Shown in pieces: positions 42,692 through 51,839 of a DNA stretch of 64,000 nt. Both the position numbers and the translations under genes were made by a program. The notes below the pieces were generated by a model. That model was not told the DNA's origin, made no database searches, and saw only the letters and a list, made by a program, of their open reading frames with translations. Every line of letters begins with the position of its first letter. Position 1 is the first letter of the stretch. The stretch is from Sulfurimonas marina (lineage in GTDB: Bacteria > Campylobacterota > Campylobacteria > Campylobacterales > Sulfurimonadaceae): assembly GCF_014905095.1 (NCBI RefSeq), contig NZ_CP041165.1, positions 248,001 to 312,000 of the forward strand. Reading direction: 5' to 3'.

Positions 42692-45149
42692 CAAGAAGGA
42701 ACTTCTCCATACTGTTTGAATCGATAGGCTTAGAGTAATAATAGCCTTGAATAACTTTACATCCATTCTCCAGCATAAACTCCTGTTGCTCTTTTGTCTC
42801 AACACCCTCTGCAATAAGATCAAGGTTTAAAATTTTAGCAAGTGCAATGATCGCTCTGGATATAGCAATATCTTCCTCATCATGAGGGAGACCGTCCACA
42901 AAAGCCTTATCTATTTTGAGTTTATTTAAAGGAAGTTTCTTCAGATACGCTAATGAAGAATAACCTGTACCGAAATCATCGATCGCAATTTCAATTCCAA
43001 GAGCATTAATCTCTTTAAGCTTTTCAATCGAGTCTTCCGGATTTTTCATAATTTGACTCTCGGTTACCTCTAACGTAAGCCATGCAGGATCAAACTCCAA
43101 CGTTTGCATTGTATCTGAAAGGATCTCAATAAAATTATTGTTTTCTATCTGTTTGGCAGATAAATTTAACGAAAGTTTCCCTGGAGTAAGTCCTTGTTGA
43201 TACCACTCTTTAAATTGTGTCATCGCTTTTTTAAGGACTATGAGGTCGATATGGATGATCATCCCTGTCTCTTCAGCTAAAGGGATAAAGTTTGCCGGCG
43301 AGACAATGCCTACATCAGGATGCTCCCATCTTACAAGTGCTTCCATCCCGACAACTTTTTTGTTTTCTGAATCTATTTGAGGCTGGTAATATACAAGGAA
43401 ATTTTCTTGTTGGATCGCAACACGCAGACTTTGCTCCATAATAACACGTTCAAATGCCGATTCAGTCATCTCCGATGAATAGTACTGGTAGTTATTACGA
43501 CCTTCATCTTTTGCTTTATACATAGCTGCATCTGCATATTTTAAAAGATTGTCCCCCTCTTTTGTATCATCAGGATAAACGGCAATCCCTATGCTTGAAG
43601 AGACGTAGAGTTCAAGTTCCTGAATAATAATAGGATCTTTTAAAATATCTATAATTTTTTGTGCAACAATTGTAGCGCTTTTTGCATCTTTTATATCTTT
43701 TAGGATAATGGTGAACTCATCCCCTCCAAGTCTTGCAAGGGTGTCTTCTTCACGAATTACACTGCTTAAACGTTTCGAAGCTTCAATTAAAACTTCATCA
43801 CCGATATGGTGACCTAAAGAGTCGTTGATATTTTTAAACTGATCAAGATCGATAAATAAAAGAGCAAATTTTTTATCGTACCTTTTTGCAGTAGCTATGT
43901 TTTGATTGAGCCTGTCTCTGAATAAAACTCTGTTTGGAAGATTTGTGAGCATATCATGGTGTGCTTGATGGCGTAGCTTTTCTGTCTGGATATCAAGCAT
44001 TTTTTTGGTCTCTTTTTGTTTTGTAATATCCTGAATATATCCTATATAGCCCGTTATATTATTATGATTATCGGTTGATACACTCAGAGATATGTCGCAG
44101 ATAATTTCACTGCCGTCTTTTTTAATCATCTTAAATTCATCGTTAATATTATTCGTATCATTGATATCTTCAAAATATTCAGAGAGGGCAGTTTTATTAT
44201 TTTTACTATAGATGAGTTTAATATTTCGTCCAATCACTTCAGCAGCTTCATAACCAAAAAGTCTCTGACTTCCATTGTTCCAAGTAACAATATTACCGCA
44301 GTTGTCTACACTGATTACAGAATCATGAATATTTTCTAAAATCTTTGCCTGTTTTTTATACTCAGATTCCAGTTCTACAATTTGGGAGATGTCAGTATCG
44401 AAAATAACATACGATTTTTTATTTTGATACTCTATAATATGTAAATATGATTGTACATAGTACAGAGTACCATTTTTTCTTTGATGGATTGTTTTATTGA
44501 GGATGTGCCCATTATTCTCTAGTAATTGTTTCAAGTTTTCAATTTCTGAGTGTTTGAGATAGGGATTTACATCTTGAACACTCATCTCTAAAAGCTCTTC
44601 TTTTGTATACAGCAGAGCTTTTGTCGCACCCTCATTTACGTAAAGATACTCTAATGTGTCAAAATCGACAATATATATTTCGTTTGATGAATGTTTTACA
44701 AGTTCCGATAACTCTTTTGCTTCTTGTTGGAGTTTTATAATATTGGTAATATCTTGTGTTGAACCTATAAATTTTAACGGTGTATCATCTTCATCAAAGA
44801 GAGTTTTTCCATGGATAAGTATATCTATTATCTTCCCATCTCCCCGTTTTGCTTTTGCTTGAAAAGAGAAGATATCTTTAGAGTTTTTGGACATTGCTAT
44901 GATCTGTTTTGCTTCTTCAACGTACTCAGGTAAGATAAGGTTTAAAAAGGTTTCAAAATTGATAGGTGTATTTTTTGGGATTTGGTAGATGTTGTAGAGG
45001 CTCTCGGACCATTTTGTAGAGTGGGTTTTTAAATCTATCGCCCAATTTCCAAGTCCTGAGAGCATGCTAAACTCATGGAGAATATCTTCTCTTACTTTTA
45101 GTTTATTGATAGCACTGTTTAAATTATCTTCCTGTAAATTTATGACCAT
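42684..45149 (-). CDS. PAS-PAS-PAS-GGDEF-EAL cyclic-di-GMP protein
   Basis: 821 residues. Three PAS/PAC repeats span about 20-380, then GGDEF with the intact active site GGDEF at 475-479 and the inhibitory RxxD site REED at 466-469, then EAL starting at 603-605 (EALVRWEHP) with DDFGTGYSS farther on. Both synthesis and breakdown motifs are intact. No transmembrane helix is seen, so it is a cytosolic sensor. It ends opposite the CZB gene. Confidence 0.93.
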   Translation of the reverse strand: MVINLQEDNLNSAINKLKVREDILHEFSMLSGLGNWAIDLKTHSTKWSESLYNIYQIPKNTPINFETFLNLILPEYVEEAKQIIAMSKNSKDIFSFQAKAKRGDGKIIDILIHGKTLFDEDDTPLKFIGSTQDITNIIKLQQEAKELSELVKHSSNEIYIVDFDTLEYLYVNEGATKALLYTKEELLEMSVQDVNPYLKHSEIENLKQLLENNGHILNKTIHQRKNGTLYYVQSYLHIIEYQNKKSYVIFDTDISQIVELESEYKKQAKILENIHDSVISVDNCGNIVTWNNGSQRLFGYEAAEVIGRNIKLIYSKNNKTALSEYFEDINDTNNINDEFKMIKKDGSEIICDISLSVSTDNHNNITGYIGYIQDITKQKETKKMLDIQTEKLRHQAHHDMLTNLPNRVLFRDRLNQNIATAKRYDKKFALLFIDLDQFKNINDSLGHHIGDEVLIEASKRLSSVIREEDTLARLGGDEFTIILKDIKDAKSATIVAQKIIDILKDPIIIQELELYVSSSIGIAVYPDDTKEGDNLLKYADAAMYKAKDEGRNNYQYYSSEMTESAFERVIMEQSLRVAIQQENFLVYYQPQIDSENKKVVGMEALVRWEHPDVGIVSPANFIPLAEETGMIIHIDLIVLKKAMTQFKEWYQQGLTPGKLSLNLSAKQIENNNFIEILSDTMQTLEFDPAWLTLEVTESQIMKNPEDSIEKLKEINALGIEIAIDDFGTGYSSLAYLKKLPLNKLKIDKAFVDGLPHDEEDIAISRAIIALAKILNLDLIAEGVETKEQQEFMLENGCKVIQGYYYSKPIDSNSMEKFLLAI

Positions 45150-45160
45150 CTATCCCCTCT

Positions 45161-45724
45161 TTATATCATGTGTCCCATCTCATCGCGTTTGACGTTGAGA
45201 TAACCTTCATTATATTCATTTGATTCCATCACAATAGGGATCCTCTCAACAATCTCAACCCCACTGATGGAGTTTATTTTAGCAGGATTATTTGTAAGAA
45301 GCCTAATTTTGTCAATATTAAAATGGTTTAATATAAATGTAACTATCTCATAACTTCTCTCATCTGCAGAAAATCCAAGTTGATGATTCGCTTCTATTGT
45401 GTTGTAACCTTGATCTTGAAGAGCATAAGCATTCACTTTATTGAGAAGTCCGATATCTCTTCCCTCTTGACGCAGGTATATAACCATCCCACCTGTTTCA
45501 TTTGCCATCTTCAAGGCGTATTCGAGTTGATCACGACAGTCACATTTCAGGCTTCCGATCGCATCTCCTGTTAAACATTCCGAGTGAACTCTAACAATAG
45601 GAATATCATCTAAATTTTTTGAATAGATAACTAAATGTTCTTTGTGACCCTCTTTAAATGCTTTGACTTTAAAATCGCCAAAACGTGAAGGTAAATTTGC
45701 TATTTCCGATATCTCTATATTCAT
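45161..45724 (-). CDS. ribA: GTP cyclohydrolase II
   Basis: 187 residues. Zinc cysteines are in HSECLTGDAIGSLKCDCRDQ; the RQEGRDIGLLNKVNAY segment is the substrate site. It opens riboflavin synthesis from GTP, and ribH (lumazine synthase) lies near 62700. It has no 3,4-DHBP synthase domain, so it is not the bifunctional type. It lies 11 bases before the GGDEF-EAL gene, possibly on one message, and is divergent from hemB. Confidence 0.95.
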   Translation of the reverse strand: MNIEISEIANLPSRFGDFKVKAFKEGHKEHLVIYSKNLDDIPIVRVHSECLTGDAIGSLKCDCRDQLEYALKMANETGGMVIYLRQEGRDIGLLNKVNAYALQDQGYNTIEANHQLGFSADERSYEIVTFILNHFNIDKIRLLTNNPAKINSISGVEIVERIPIVMESNEYNEGYLNVKRDEMGHMI

Positions 45725-45740
45725 TTATTAATCTTTATAA

Positions 45741-45749
45741 TGGTAAAAT
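45741..45749 (+). promoter_or_regulatory. Extended -10 promoter for hemB
   Basis: TGGTAAAAT (TGn then TAAAAT) 32 bases before the hemB ATG, which has AAGG as its ribosome binding site. Confidence 0.5.
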
Positions 45750-45781
45750 AATCACAATTATAGCAAAAAAGGTTAAAAACT

Positions 45782-46753
45782 ATGTTCCAAAGATTTCGTA
45801 GAACACGTTTAAACAAACATTTACGTGCATTAGTACGAGAAACACAAGTGAGTGTTGATGATTTTATCTATCCATTATTTGTAAGAAGTGGGGAAGGGAT
45901 TAAGACGGAAGTAGCATCTATGCCTGGTGTATATCAGATGAGTATAGATGTAGCGGTAAAAGAGTGTGCGGAGTTAAAAGAGTTAGGTATTTATTCTATT
46001 ATATTATTTGGTATCCCGGATACTAAAGACTCTGTTGGAAGCGATGCTTTATGTGAACATGGAATTATTGCAAGTGCGGTTAAAGAGATTAAAAAAGTAC
46101 ATCCGGATATGTTTGTTGTTACAGACTTATGTTTTTGTGAATATACAGATCACGGACACTGCGGTATTATTGATGAAGAGAGAGAAACGGTTGTAAATGA
46201 TGCAACTTTAGAGCTTTCGGGTAAACAAGCTGTTGTTCATGCAAAAGCAGGTGTTGATATGATCGCACCTTCAGGGATGATGGACGGTATTATCGAAACA
46301 CTTAGAGATGCACTAGATGAAGCGGGTTATGAAGACCTTCCGATCATGAGTTACTCAACAAAATTCGCTTCAGGATACTACGGACCTTTCCGTGACGTAG
46401 CAGAATCAACACCGAGTTTTGGAGATAGAAGTTCTTACCAAATGGATCCTGCAAACCGCAGAGAAGCTATTGCAGAGTCTATTGAAGATGAGGCTCAGGG
46501 TGCAGATATTTTAATGGTAAAACCGGTTCTTGCATATCTTGATATAGTAAGAGAGATCAAAGACAACACTACAAAACCGTTAGCAGTATATAATGTAAGC
46601 GGTGAGTATGCAATGTTAAAACATGCAGGAGCAGCAGGTTTAATCGACTACGATCGTGTGATGATGGAAACTATGGTAGCATTTAAACGTGCAGGTGCTG
46701 ATATAATTATTTCATATCACGCCAAAGAAGTAGCAAAACTTCTAAAAAAATAG
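45782..46753 (+). CDS. hemB: Porphobilinogen synthase (5-aminolevulinate dehydratase)
   Basis: 323 residues. The active-site zinc cysteines [14 protein letters not shown] are present, so it is the zinc-dependent form. The substrate-binding lysines are in SYSTKFAS and LMVKPVL. It joins two ALA molecules for haem synthesis, needed for the many cytochromes here. It is followed by argF, whose promoter -10 begins at the base after the hemB stop. Confidence 0.97.
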   Translation: MFQRFRRTRLNKHLRALVRETQVSVDDFIYPLFVRSGEGIKTEVASMPGVYQMSIDVAVKECAELKELGIYSIILFGIPDTKDSVGSDALCEHGIIASAVKEIKKVHPDMFVVTDLCFCEYTDHGHCGIIDEERETVVNDATLELSGKQAVVHAKAGVDMIAPSGMMDGIIETLRDALDEAGYEDLPIMSYSTKFASGYYGPFRDVAESTPSFGDRSSYQMDPANRREAIAESIEDEAQGADILMVKPVLAYLDIVREIKDNTTKPLAVYNVSGEYAMLKHAGAAGLIDYDRVMMETMVAFKRAGADIIISYHAKEVAKLLKK

Positions 46754-46759
46754 TATAAT
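46754..46759 (+). promoter_or_regulatory. -10 box for argF
   Basis: TATAAT beginning at the base after the hemB stop, 30 bases before the argF ATG, which has AGGAC before it. Confidence 0.5.
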
Positions 46760-46789
46760 TGATGCTTATTTAAAAATTTAGGACAGAAA

Positions 46790-47713
46790 ATGAGACATTT
46801 TTTAACACTAAAAGACTTTAGTAAAGAAGAGATATTAGAGATTATTGATCTAGGTCTTAGTATTAAAAAAAATTTGAAAAACGGTATATATAATAAAGAG
46901 TTAGAGAACAAAACTTTAGCAATGATTTTTGAGAAAAGTTCAACAAGAACTCGTGTGAGTTTTGAAACTGGAATGTTCCAGCTAGGCGGGCATGCACTCT
47001 TTTTATCTAACCGTGATATTCACTTAGGACGTGGTGAACCTGTAAAAGATACTGCACGCGTAATTAGTAGAATGTGTGACATGGTTATGATTAGAACTTT
47101 TGAGCATTCTATGATCGAAGAATTTGCTAAATATTCAAAGGTACCTGTTGTAAACGGTCTAACGGATTCATACCACCCTGTACAACTTCTTGCAGATTAC
47201 ATGACTATACTTGAATATGGTATGGAGAAAGATTTAGTAGTTGCATATGTGGGAGATGGTAACAATATGACTCACTCTTGGCTAATGTTAGCTGCCAAGC
47301 TTGGATTTGAACTTCGTATCGCTACACCAAAGGGTTATGAAGTAGACAGTGAAGTACTCAAAGAAGCTTATGAGATCGCAAAAGAGAGCGGAGCTGTTAT
47401 TAAAGTAAGTAACGATCCAAAAGAAGCTATTACAGGTGCGACGGTTGTAACGACAGATACATGGGCATCTATGGGGCAGGAAGATGAAAAAGAGCAACGT
47501 ATTAAAGACTTTGAAGGTTATATAGTAGACGGTCTTATGATGTGCTTAGCGAAAAAAGATGCAATATTTCTTCATTGTTTACCTGCATATCGAGGTCAAG
47601 AGGTGAGTGAAGAAGTTTTAGAAGAGCATAGTGAAGTGGTTTTTTCTGAAGCTGAAAATAGATTACATGCTCAAAAAGGGCTTATGGTCTGGTTAGATAA
47701 ACAAAGAGGATAA
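46790..47713 (+). CDS. argF: Ornithine carbamoyltransferase
   Basis: 307 residues. The carbamoyl-phosphate site is in [12 protein letters not shown], the ornithine site in the [19 protein letters not shown] segment with HCLP. It makes citrulline for arginine. It is followed 3 bases later by the pentahaem cytochrome, so they may share a message although the functions differ. Confidence 0.96.
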   Translation: MRHFLTLKDFSKEEILEIIDLGLSIKKNLKNGIYNKELENKTLAMIFEKSSTRTRVSFETGMFQLGGHALFLSNRDIHLGRGEPVKDTARVISRMCDMVMIRTFEHSMIEEFAKYSKVPVVNGLTDSYHPVQLLADYMTILEYGMEKDLVVAYVGDGNNMTHSWLMLAAKLGFELRIATPKGYEVDSEVLKEAYEIAKESGAVIKVSNDPKEAITGATVVTTDTWASMGQEDEKEQRIKDFEGYIVDGLMMCLAKKDAIFLHCLPAYRGQEVSEEVLEEHSEVVFSEAENRLHAQKGLMVWLDKQRG

Positions 47714-47716
47714 ACA

Positions 47717-48901
47717 ATGAAAATTTTTCTAGTTTTTTTACTTGCAGTTAGTTTTGGTTATGGTGCTGAAGTTGTTAAGGTAGATGAGAAGTATCAAGAG
47801 TCTACAAGTTGTAAAACGTGTCACAAAAGGATAGTTGACGAGTGGAGCAACTCTTGGCATGCAAAAAGCCATTTTAAAAACGATGAATACTTTAGAAAAA
47901 GTATAGAGTATGTAAGTAGAAAAACAAGAAAAAGTTTAAACAGTGTAAAAGTTGAATGTGCAACATGTCATAACCCTAGAATTTCTGTAACAGATACGGG
48001 GATGGATTATGAGATAGCCGCAGTTATGGGACTTGATAAAGGTAGTAAAGTCAATAAGGCAGTTAATGATGATGCTATCAGTGAAGGGATTAACTGTGTA
48101 GTATGCCACAACGTAGATAAGATCCATGATGAATACGATGAGAAAAAGCGTGGAATGGACAGAGTTGAGTGGACACCATCTGGAACTATGACGGGGCCGT
48201 ATAAAGATGCTAAATCTCCATACCATAAAACTATTCACCACGATTTTATGGACAAAACACCTAACAGACTTTGTTTTGTTTGTCATGCAAACGATAGAAG
48301 TGTAAAAGGTTTAGTGTTTACTAATATGGAAGCTGAGTATAAAGGTGACCAAGCGTGTGTAACATGTCATATGGGACCGCAAAAACAAGATGTGGCTGCA
48401 ACGTTTAGCATTAACGGAAAACAAAAGATTAGAAGTGTAAGAAACCACGGTTTTATGGGTGCACACTCTTCTGCAATGTGGGAAGGAGCATTAAAGGTTG
48501 CATTGTCTACAAAGCAAAATAATCTTCTTATTAGTATAGAAAACCCTCAACCTCATAATATCCCAAGTGGTTTTGGTGGAAGAGAATTAGTTTTAGATGT
48601 AATTTTTAAAGATGCGCAGGGAAAAGCTTTAGGAACTAAAACTATCTCTTTAACAACAAAATACACAAGAAGAAAAGGTAAAGCAAGTACTCCTCATATC
48701 GCAAAAAAACAATCTAAAGATATGAGTATTCCTGCAAAAGGGAGAAAAGTATTGAAAGTTGAGAAGTTAAAAGGTGCTAAAAAGGTTGAAGTGAACCTAA
48801 GTTATAAACTTGTAAATGATGAGATCAAAGACCTTTTAGATTTAAAAGAGCCAATTTGGAGTAAAAAGTTTACTATTACCAAAGCAACTAAAAAGTTATA
48901 A
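47717..48901 (+). CDS. Pentahaem c-type cytochrome, secreted
   Basis: 394 residues. A signal peptide ends about residue 17 (FGYGA). Five CxxCH sites are at 32-36, 81-85, 127-131, 186-190 and 214-218. The rest is beta-rich with NPQPHNIPSGFGGRELVLDV, like the GHKLPTSFPSRR segment of the 33902 protein, so the two are paralogues of a cytochrome c554-like family. No lipobox is seen, so this one may be soluble. It lies 3 bases after argF. Confidence 0.85.
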   Translation: MKIFLVFLLAVSFGYGAEVVKVDEKYQESTSCKTCHKRIVDEWSNSWHAKSHFKNDEYFRKSIEYVSRKTRKSLNSVKVECATCHNPRISVTDTGMDYEIAAVMGLDKGSKVNKAVNDDAISEGINCVVCHNVDKIHDEYDEKKRGMDRVEWTPSGTMTGPYKDAKSPYHKTIHHDFMDKTPNRLCFVCHANDRSVKGLVFTNMEAEYKGDQACVTCHMGPQKQDVAATFSINGKQKIRSVRNHGFMGAHSSAMWEGALKVALSTKQNNLLISIENPQPHNIPSGFGGRELVLDVIFKDAQGKALGTKTISLTTKYTRRKGKASTPHIAKKQSKDMSIPAKGRKVLKVEKLKGAKKVEVNLSYKLVNDEIKDLLDLKEPIWSKKFTITKATKKL

Positions 48902-48998
48902 GGTACTTTTTTAGTATCTTGTAACTCTTCCCTAAAACTTTAGAAGCTATTCCTCCTGCTTCTATTTCCAAAAATAATTTATATCTCTCCTTAGAATG
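48888..48998 (-). other. Protein-like minus-strand frame, possible remnant
   Basis: A frame without stops, 36 codons, reads SKERYKLFLEIEAGGIASKV then LGKSYKILKKYLITF and a stop. It has no ATG, only an AAGGAG some 13 bases before a TTG. The amphipathic, protein-like composition in a mostly non-coding spacer is odd. It may be the end of a decayed gene, or chance. Confidence 0.25.
48901..48919 (+). terminator. Hairpin after the 47717 cytochrome gene
   Basis: AGGTACT (48901-48907) and AGTATCT (48913-48919) make a 7-bp stem with one G-U pair and a T5 loop. It begins on the last base of the stop codon. No U-tract after it, so strength is unclear. Confidence 0.35.
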
Positions 48999-49005
48999 TT
49001 ATAAT
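48997..49005 (+). promoter_or_regulatory. Extended -10 promoter 6 bases before the response regulator
   Basis: TGTTATAAT, a perfect TGnTATAAT with the hexamer at 49000-49005, then CTAATT and the ATG at 49012. The transcript would start about at the ATG and be leaderless. Confidence 0.65.
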
Positions 49006-49011
49006 CTAATT

Positions 49012-49680
49012 ATGAAAAAAATATTACTTCTTGAAGATGATATGGCATTACATGAAACTGTTAAAGATTTTTTAGAGTCACTAGGCTATGAAGTGATCAG
49101 CAGTTATGACGGAGAAGATGCCAGTGAGAAAGCATACGAGAATAACTTTGATCTATTGTTGCTTGATGTAAATGTTCCCAAACTGAGCGGTTTTGAACTT
49201 TTACAAACGATCAGAGATTCGGACAATCAAACACCTGCTATTTTTATTACATCATTAGGGGGGATAGCAGACCTTGAGAGTGGATATGATAGCGGATGTG
49301 ATGATTATATAAAAAAACCGTTTGCACTTAAAGAATTGCAACTAAGAGTTGAGACACTTTTAAAAAGGGAGTTCTATCATCAGAAAAGTGATGAGATAAT
49401 TTTGCCAAACGGATGTAGTTTTGAGCCAAACAGTGAGAGTTTAAAACAAAACGGTACTTTAATATCACTTGCAAATAAAGAGCTACAACTTTTAAAACTT
49501 TTTTTGCAACATAAAAATGAACTCGTTAGTCATGAAGTGATCGAGAGCAGACTATGGGAATATGATGAGGAATCTAGTGAAAGTGCTGTAAGAACTTACA
49601 TAAAACATCTGCGTCAAATCTTGGGAAAGGATACAATTGTCAGTATTAAAAAATCTGGATATAAATTTATCCACAAGTAG
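49012..49680 (+). CDS. OmpR-family response regulator
   Basis: 222 residues. Receiver domain with acidic D9, D10 and phospho-acceptor D52 (LLLLDVNVP), and the conserved Lys in YIKKPFALKEL. A winged-helix DNA-binding domain follows (SESAVRTYIKHLRQILG). It pairs with the kinase at 49637, which overlaps by 44 bases. Its promoter -10 lies just six bases before the ATG. Targets are unknown; the downstream cytochrome c553 and soxYZ genes are candidates. Confidence 0.93.
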   Translation: MKKILLLEDDMALHETVKDFLESLGYEVISSYDGEDASEKAYENNFDLLLLDVNVPKLSGFELLQTIRDSDNQTPAIFITSLGGIADLESGYDSGCDDYIKKPFALKELQLRVETLLKREFYHQKSDEIILPNGCSFEPNSESLKQNGTLISLANKELQLLKLFLQHKNELVSHEVIESRLWEYDEESSESAVRTYIKHLRQILGKDTIVSIKKSGYKFIHK

Positions 49681-50827
49681 CAAGAAAACGCTTCGAAACT
49701 TTTTATTGCTTTATACCTTTTTTACACTGGTTATAACTGCACTGGGTGTATACCTTTATTACAGTTCACAAAAAGAGATCTATAATCAAGAACAGTTAGT
49801 TGCTTTAAATGATTATGCAAATGAGTTGAGTTTAACGCTCAAAGATCTTAAAAACGATACAACCAATGAGCTTATCTATCCTTGGGATCAAAAGTTTAAA
49901 ACAACTCTTTATGATAAAGATTATAAACTTTTGTATTCAACAAAAGAGAACCCTACACTTGATCTTAGCAATCTTCAAATGACACAGAATATGATAGCTC
50001 GCTATCTGAAAAACAGTGATGAGTATTATCTAGGAGCACAGTATATTATAGTTGAGATGATTGAAGATAAAGGTTTTGAAATTAGTTTGGTGCGCTCTGT
50101 CAGTTTGTATGCAGGCATCTTTTTAGCATTCATGATGATAGTCGGATATTTCCTGCTCTCTCTTATACTAAAACCTATGAGAGATACACTATTTTTACTT
50201 GATAGATTTATTAAAGATACAACCCATGAGTTAAATACACCAGTGAGTACGATTTTAACAAATATTGAACTGCTTCAATCACAAGAGCAAAATAAGTTTT
50301 CTCAAAAAGTGATAAACAGAATTGAGATAGGGGCAAAAACACTTTCAAATATTTATGATGATCTTACTTTTTTAATCCTCAAACATAAACTGAACTCTCA
50401 AGAGGAGAAGATAGTTTTAAATGAACTGCTGGATGAAAGAGTTGAGTATTTTAGAGCCCAGGCTGTGATGAAAAGTATAGAGATCGTAAAAAACTTTTCT
50501 GAAGAGGTTACTTTAGAGGTTGATAGAAAAAAAATTACAAAGGTGATTGACAACCTTCTCTCAAACGCCATCAAATACAATAAAGTAAATGGGATGATAC
50601 AGATATCACTTTCTCAAAAGAGCTTAACCATTAAAGATACCGGCATAGGAATAGAGAAAAAGAATTTAGAAAATCTCTTTAGCAGGTATGCAAGATTTAC
50701 AGATGTAACTGGGGGATTTGGAATAGGGCTGCATATTGTTAAATCAATTTTGGATGAATATGGCTTTGATATAAGTGTAGACTCTGTTAAAGAACAATAT
50801 ACATCCTTTACTGTAAAGTTTTTATAA
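49637..50827 (+). CDS. Sensor histidine kinase
   Basis: 396 residues. Two transmembrane helices (about 21-43 and 157-178) enclose a roughly 110-residue periplasmic sensor with no known domain. The phospho-acceptor is H197 (DTTHELNTPVSTIL), with the N box DNLLSNAIKYNK and G box DTGIGIEKKNL. It starts at TTG 49637 with AAAGGA upstream and overlaps the response regulator by 44 bases. Signal unknown. Confidence 0.9.
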   Translation: MSVLKNLDINLSTSSKKTLRNFLLLYTFFTLVITALGVYLYYSSQKEIYNQEQLVALNDYANELSLTLKDLKNDTTNELIYPWDQKFKTTLYDKDYKLLYSTKENPTLDLSNLQMTQNMIARYLKNSDEYYLGAQYIIVEMIEDKGFEISLVRSVSLYAGIFLAFMMIVGYFLLSLILKPMRDTLFLLDRFIKDTTHELNTPVSTILTNIELLQSQEQNKFSQKVINRIEIGAKTLSNIYDDLTFLILKHKLNSQEEKIVLNELLDERVEYFRAQAVMKSIEIVKNFSEEVTLEVDRKKITKVIDNLLSNAIKYNKVNGMIQISLSQKSLTIKDTGIGIEKKNLENLFSRYARFTDVTGGFGIGLHIVKSILDEYGFDISVDSVKEQYTSFTVKFL

Positions 50828-50891
50828 CTTCACAATCACTTCACAATTATTTTCTATACTACTCCTAACAAAACAAAAAAAGGAGTTTCAA

Positions 50892-51188
50892 ATGAAAACT
50901 TTATTAAAAACAATCATAGGTTTAGGAATCTTAGGTGCGAGCGTTTTAAGCGCAGATGCTAACTTCGCAAAATGTACAGCATGTCATGGTGCAAACGGTG
51001 AGAAAAAAGCTTTAGGAAAATCACAAGTGATTCAAGGTTGGAAAGCTGAGAAAACACTTGCAGCTTTAAAAGGATACAAAGATGGAACATTCGGTGGTCC
51101 GATGAAAGGTGTTATGAAAGGTCAGGTTGCAAAATTAAACGAAGCTGATATGAAAGCACTTGCTAAACATATAGAGGGTTTAAAATAA
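50892..51188 (+). CDS. Cytochrome c553-type monohaem cytochrome
   Basis: 98 residues with a signal peptide (residues 1-21). The haem site is C28-TAC-H32 and the methionine ligand is in GGPMKGVMKG. It is a periplasmic electron carrier of the c553 type. AAAAAAAGGAG precedes the start. soxY follows 48 bases later, so it may accept electrons from thiosulfate oxidation, but SoxA and SoxX are not near. Confidence 0.9.
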   Translation: MKTLLKTIIGLGILGASVLSADANFAKCTACHGANGEKKALGKSQVIQGWKAEKTLAALKGYKDGTFGGPMKGVMKGQVAKLNEADMKALAKHIEGLK

Positions 51189-51236
51189 GCTAAAACATTA
51201 TAAAATAATATTCAATTTCAAAGCAAGGAAAAGATT

Positions 51237-51716
51237 ATGGAAAGAAGACAATTTTTAAGTATGACTTTAGGTGCATTAGCTTTAGCTGTTGTACCTGCAA
51301 GCGTAAGAGCTGAGGATTTCAGAAAATCAAAACCAGCTGTATGGACTGCACACACTGTTGATGATGCTATCATGGCAATGTATGGTAAAAAAGATTTAAC
51401 TATGAGCAATGTTAAATTAACAGCTGCTAAAGTTCCATCTGATAGCCCTAAAAAAGCTGTTGCATCTAACGGTGGTGCAATTCCAGTTGATTTTTCAGTA
51501 TCTGTTCCTGCTAAAACTGTAGCAGTATTCCAAGATGCTAACCCAGAAGCTGCTGTATGTGTATACACTGTATCTAAATACGATGCAATGAACTACTCAA
51601 TCAAAATTAAAATGGCTAAATCTGGTACTATTACTATCGTAGCTGAAGGTACTGACGGTAAACTTTATGCTGCTAAACAAACTTTAGATGTTGCTCTTGG
51701 TGGATGTGAAGGTTAA
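51237..51716 (+). CDS. soxY: Thiosulfate-oxidation carrier protein SoxY
   Basis: 159 residues. The Tat signal (ERRQFLSMTLGALAL) is followed by a beta-rich domain and a C-terminus GGCEG. The carrier Cys157 holds the sulfur substrate during the Sox cycle; the usual tail is GGCGG, here Glu replaces the penultimate Gly. It forms a heterodimer with SoxZ, encoded next. AAGGAAAAG precedes the start. SoxA, SoxB and SoxCD are not in the window. Confidence 0.93.
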   Translation: MERRQFLSMTLGALALAVVPASVRAEDFRKSKPAVWTAHTVDDAIMAMYGKKDLTMSNVKLTAAKVPSDSPKKAVASNGGAIPVDFSVSVPAKTVAVFQDANPEAAVCVYTVSKYDAMNYSIKIKMAKSGTITIVAEGTDGKLYAAKQTLDVALGGCEG

Positions 51717-51786
51717 GGACTTATATGTACGCCATTGAAGCAAAGCTCCAATAGGCTACGTTTGCGCCACTTTGGCAACTGAAGCT

Positions 51787-51802
51787 TGCCTTTTTAAAGG
51801 CA
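51787..51802 (+). repeat. Palindrome in the soxY-soxZ spacer
   Basis: TGCCTTT (51787-51793) and AAAGGCA (51796-51802) are perfect arms two bases apart. The 123-base spacer also has GCCACTTTGGC-type pairs. It may be a processing or stability element that lets soxZ be expressed at another level from soxY. Function not shown. Confidence 0.4.
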
Positions 51803-51839
51803 GATAGTTATTGAATAAGAAAAAATATAAGGAATAAAT

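Noticed and set aside
49255-49263. G6 run in the response regulator as a phase-variable tract
   Set aside because: Runs of at least eight are usual for switching; the frame is intact and the codons encode LGGIA.
51725-51754. Nine-codon frame in the soxY-soxZ spacer
   Set aside because: It is too short and lacks any ribosome binding site.
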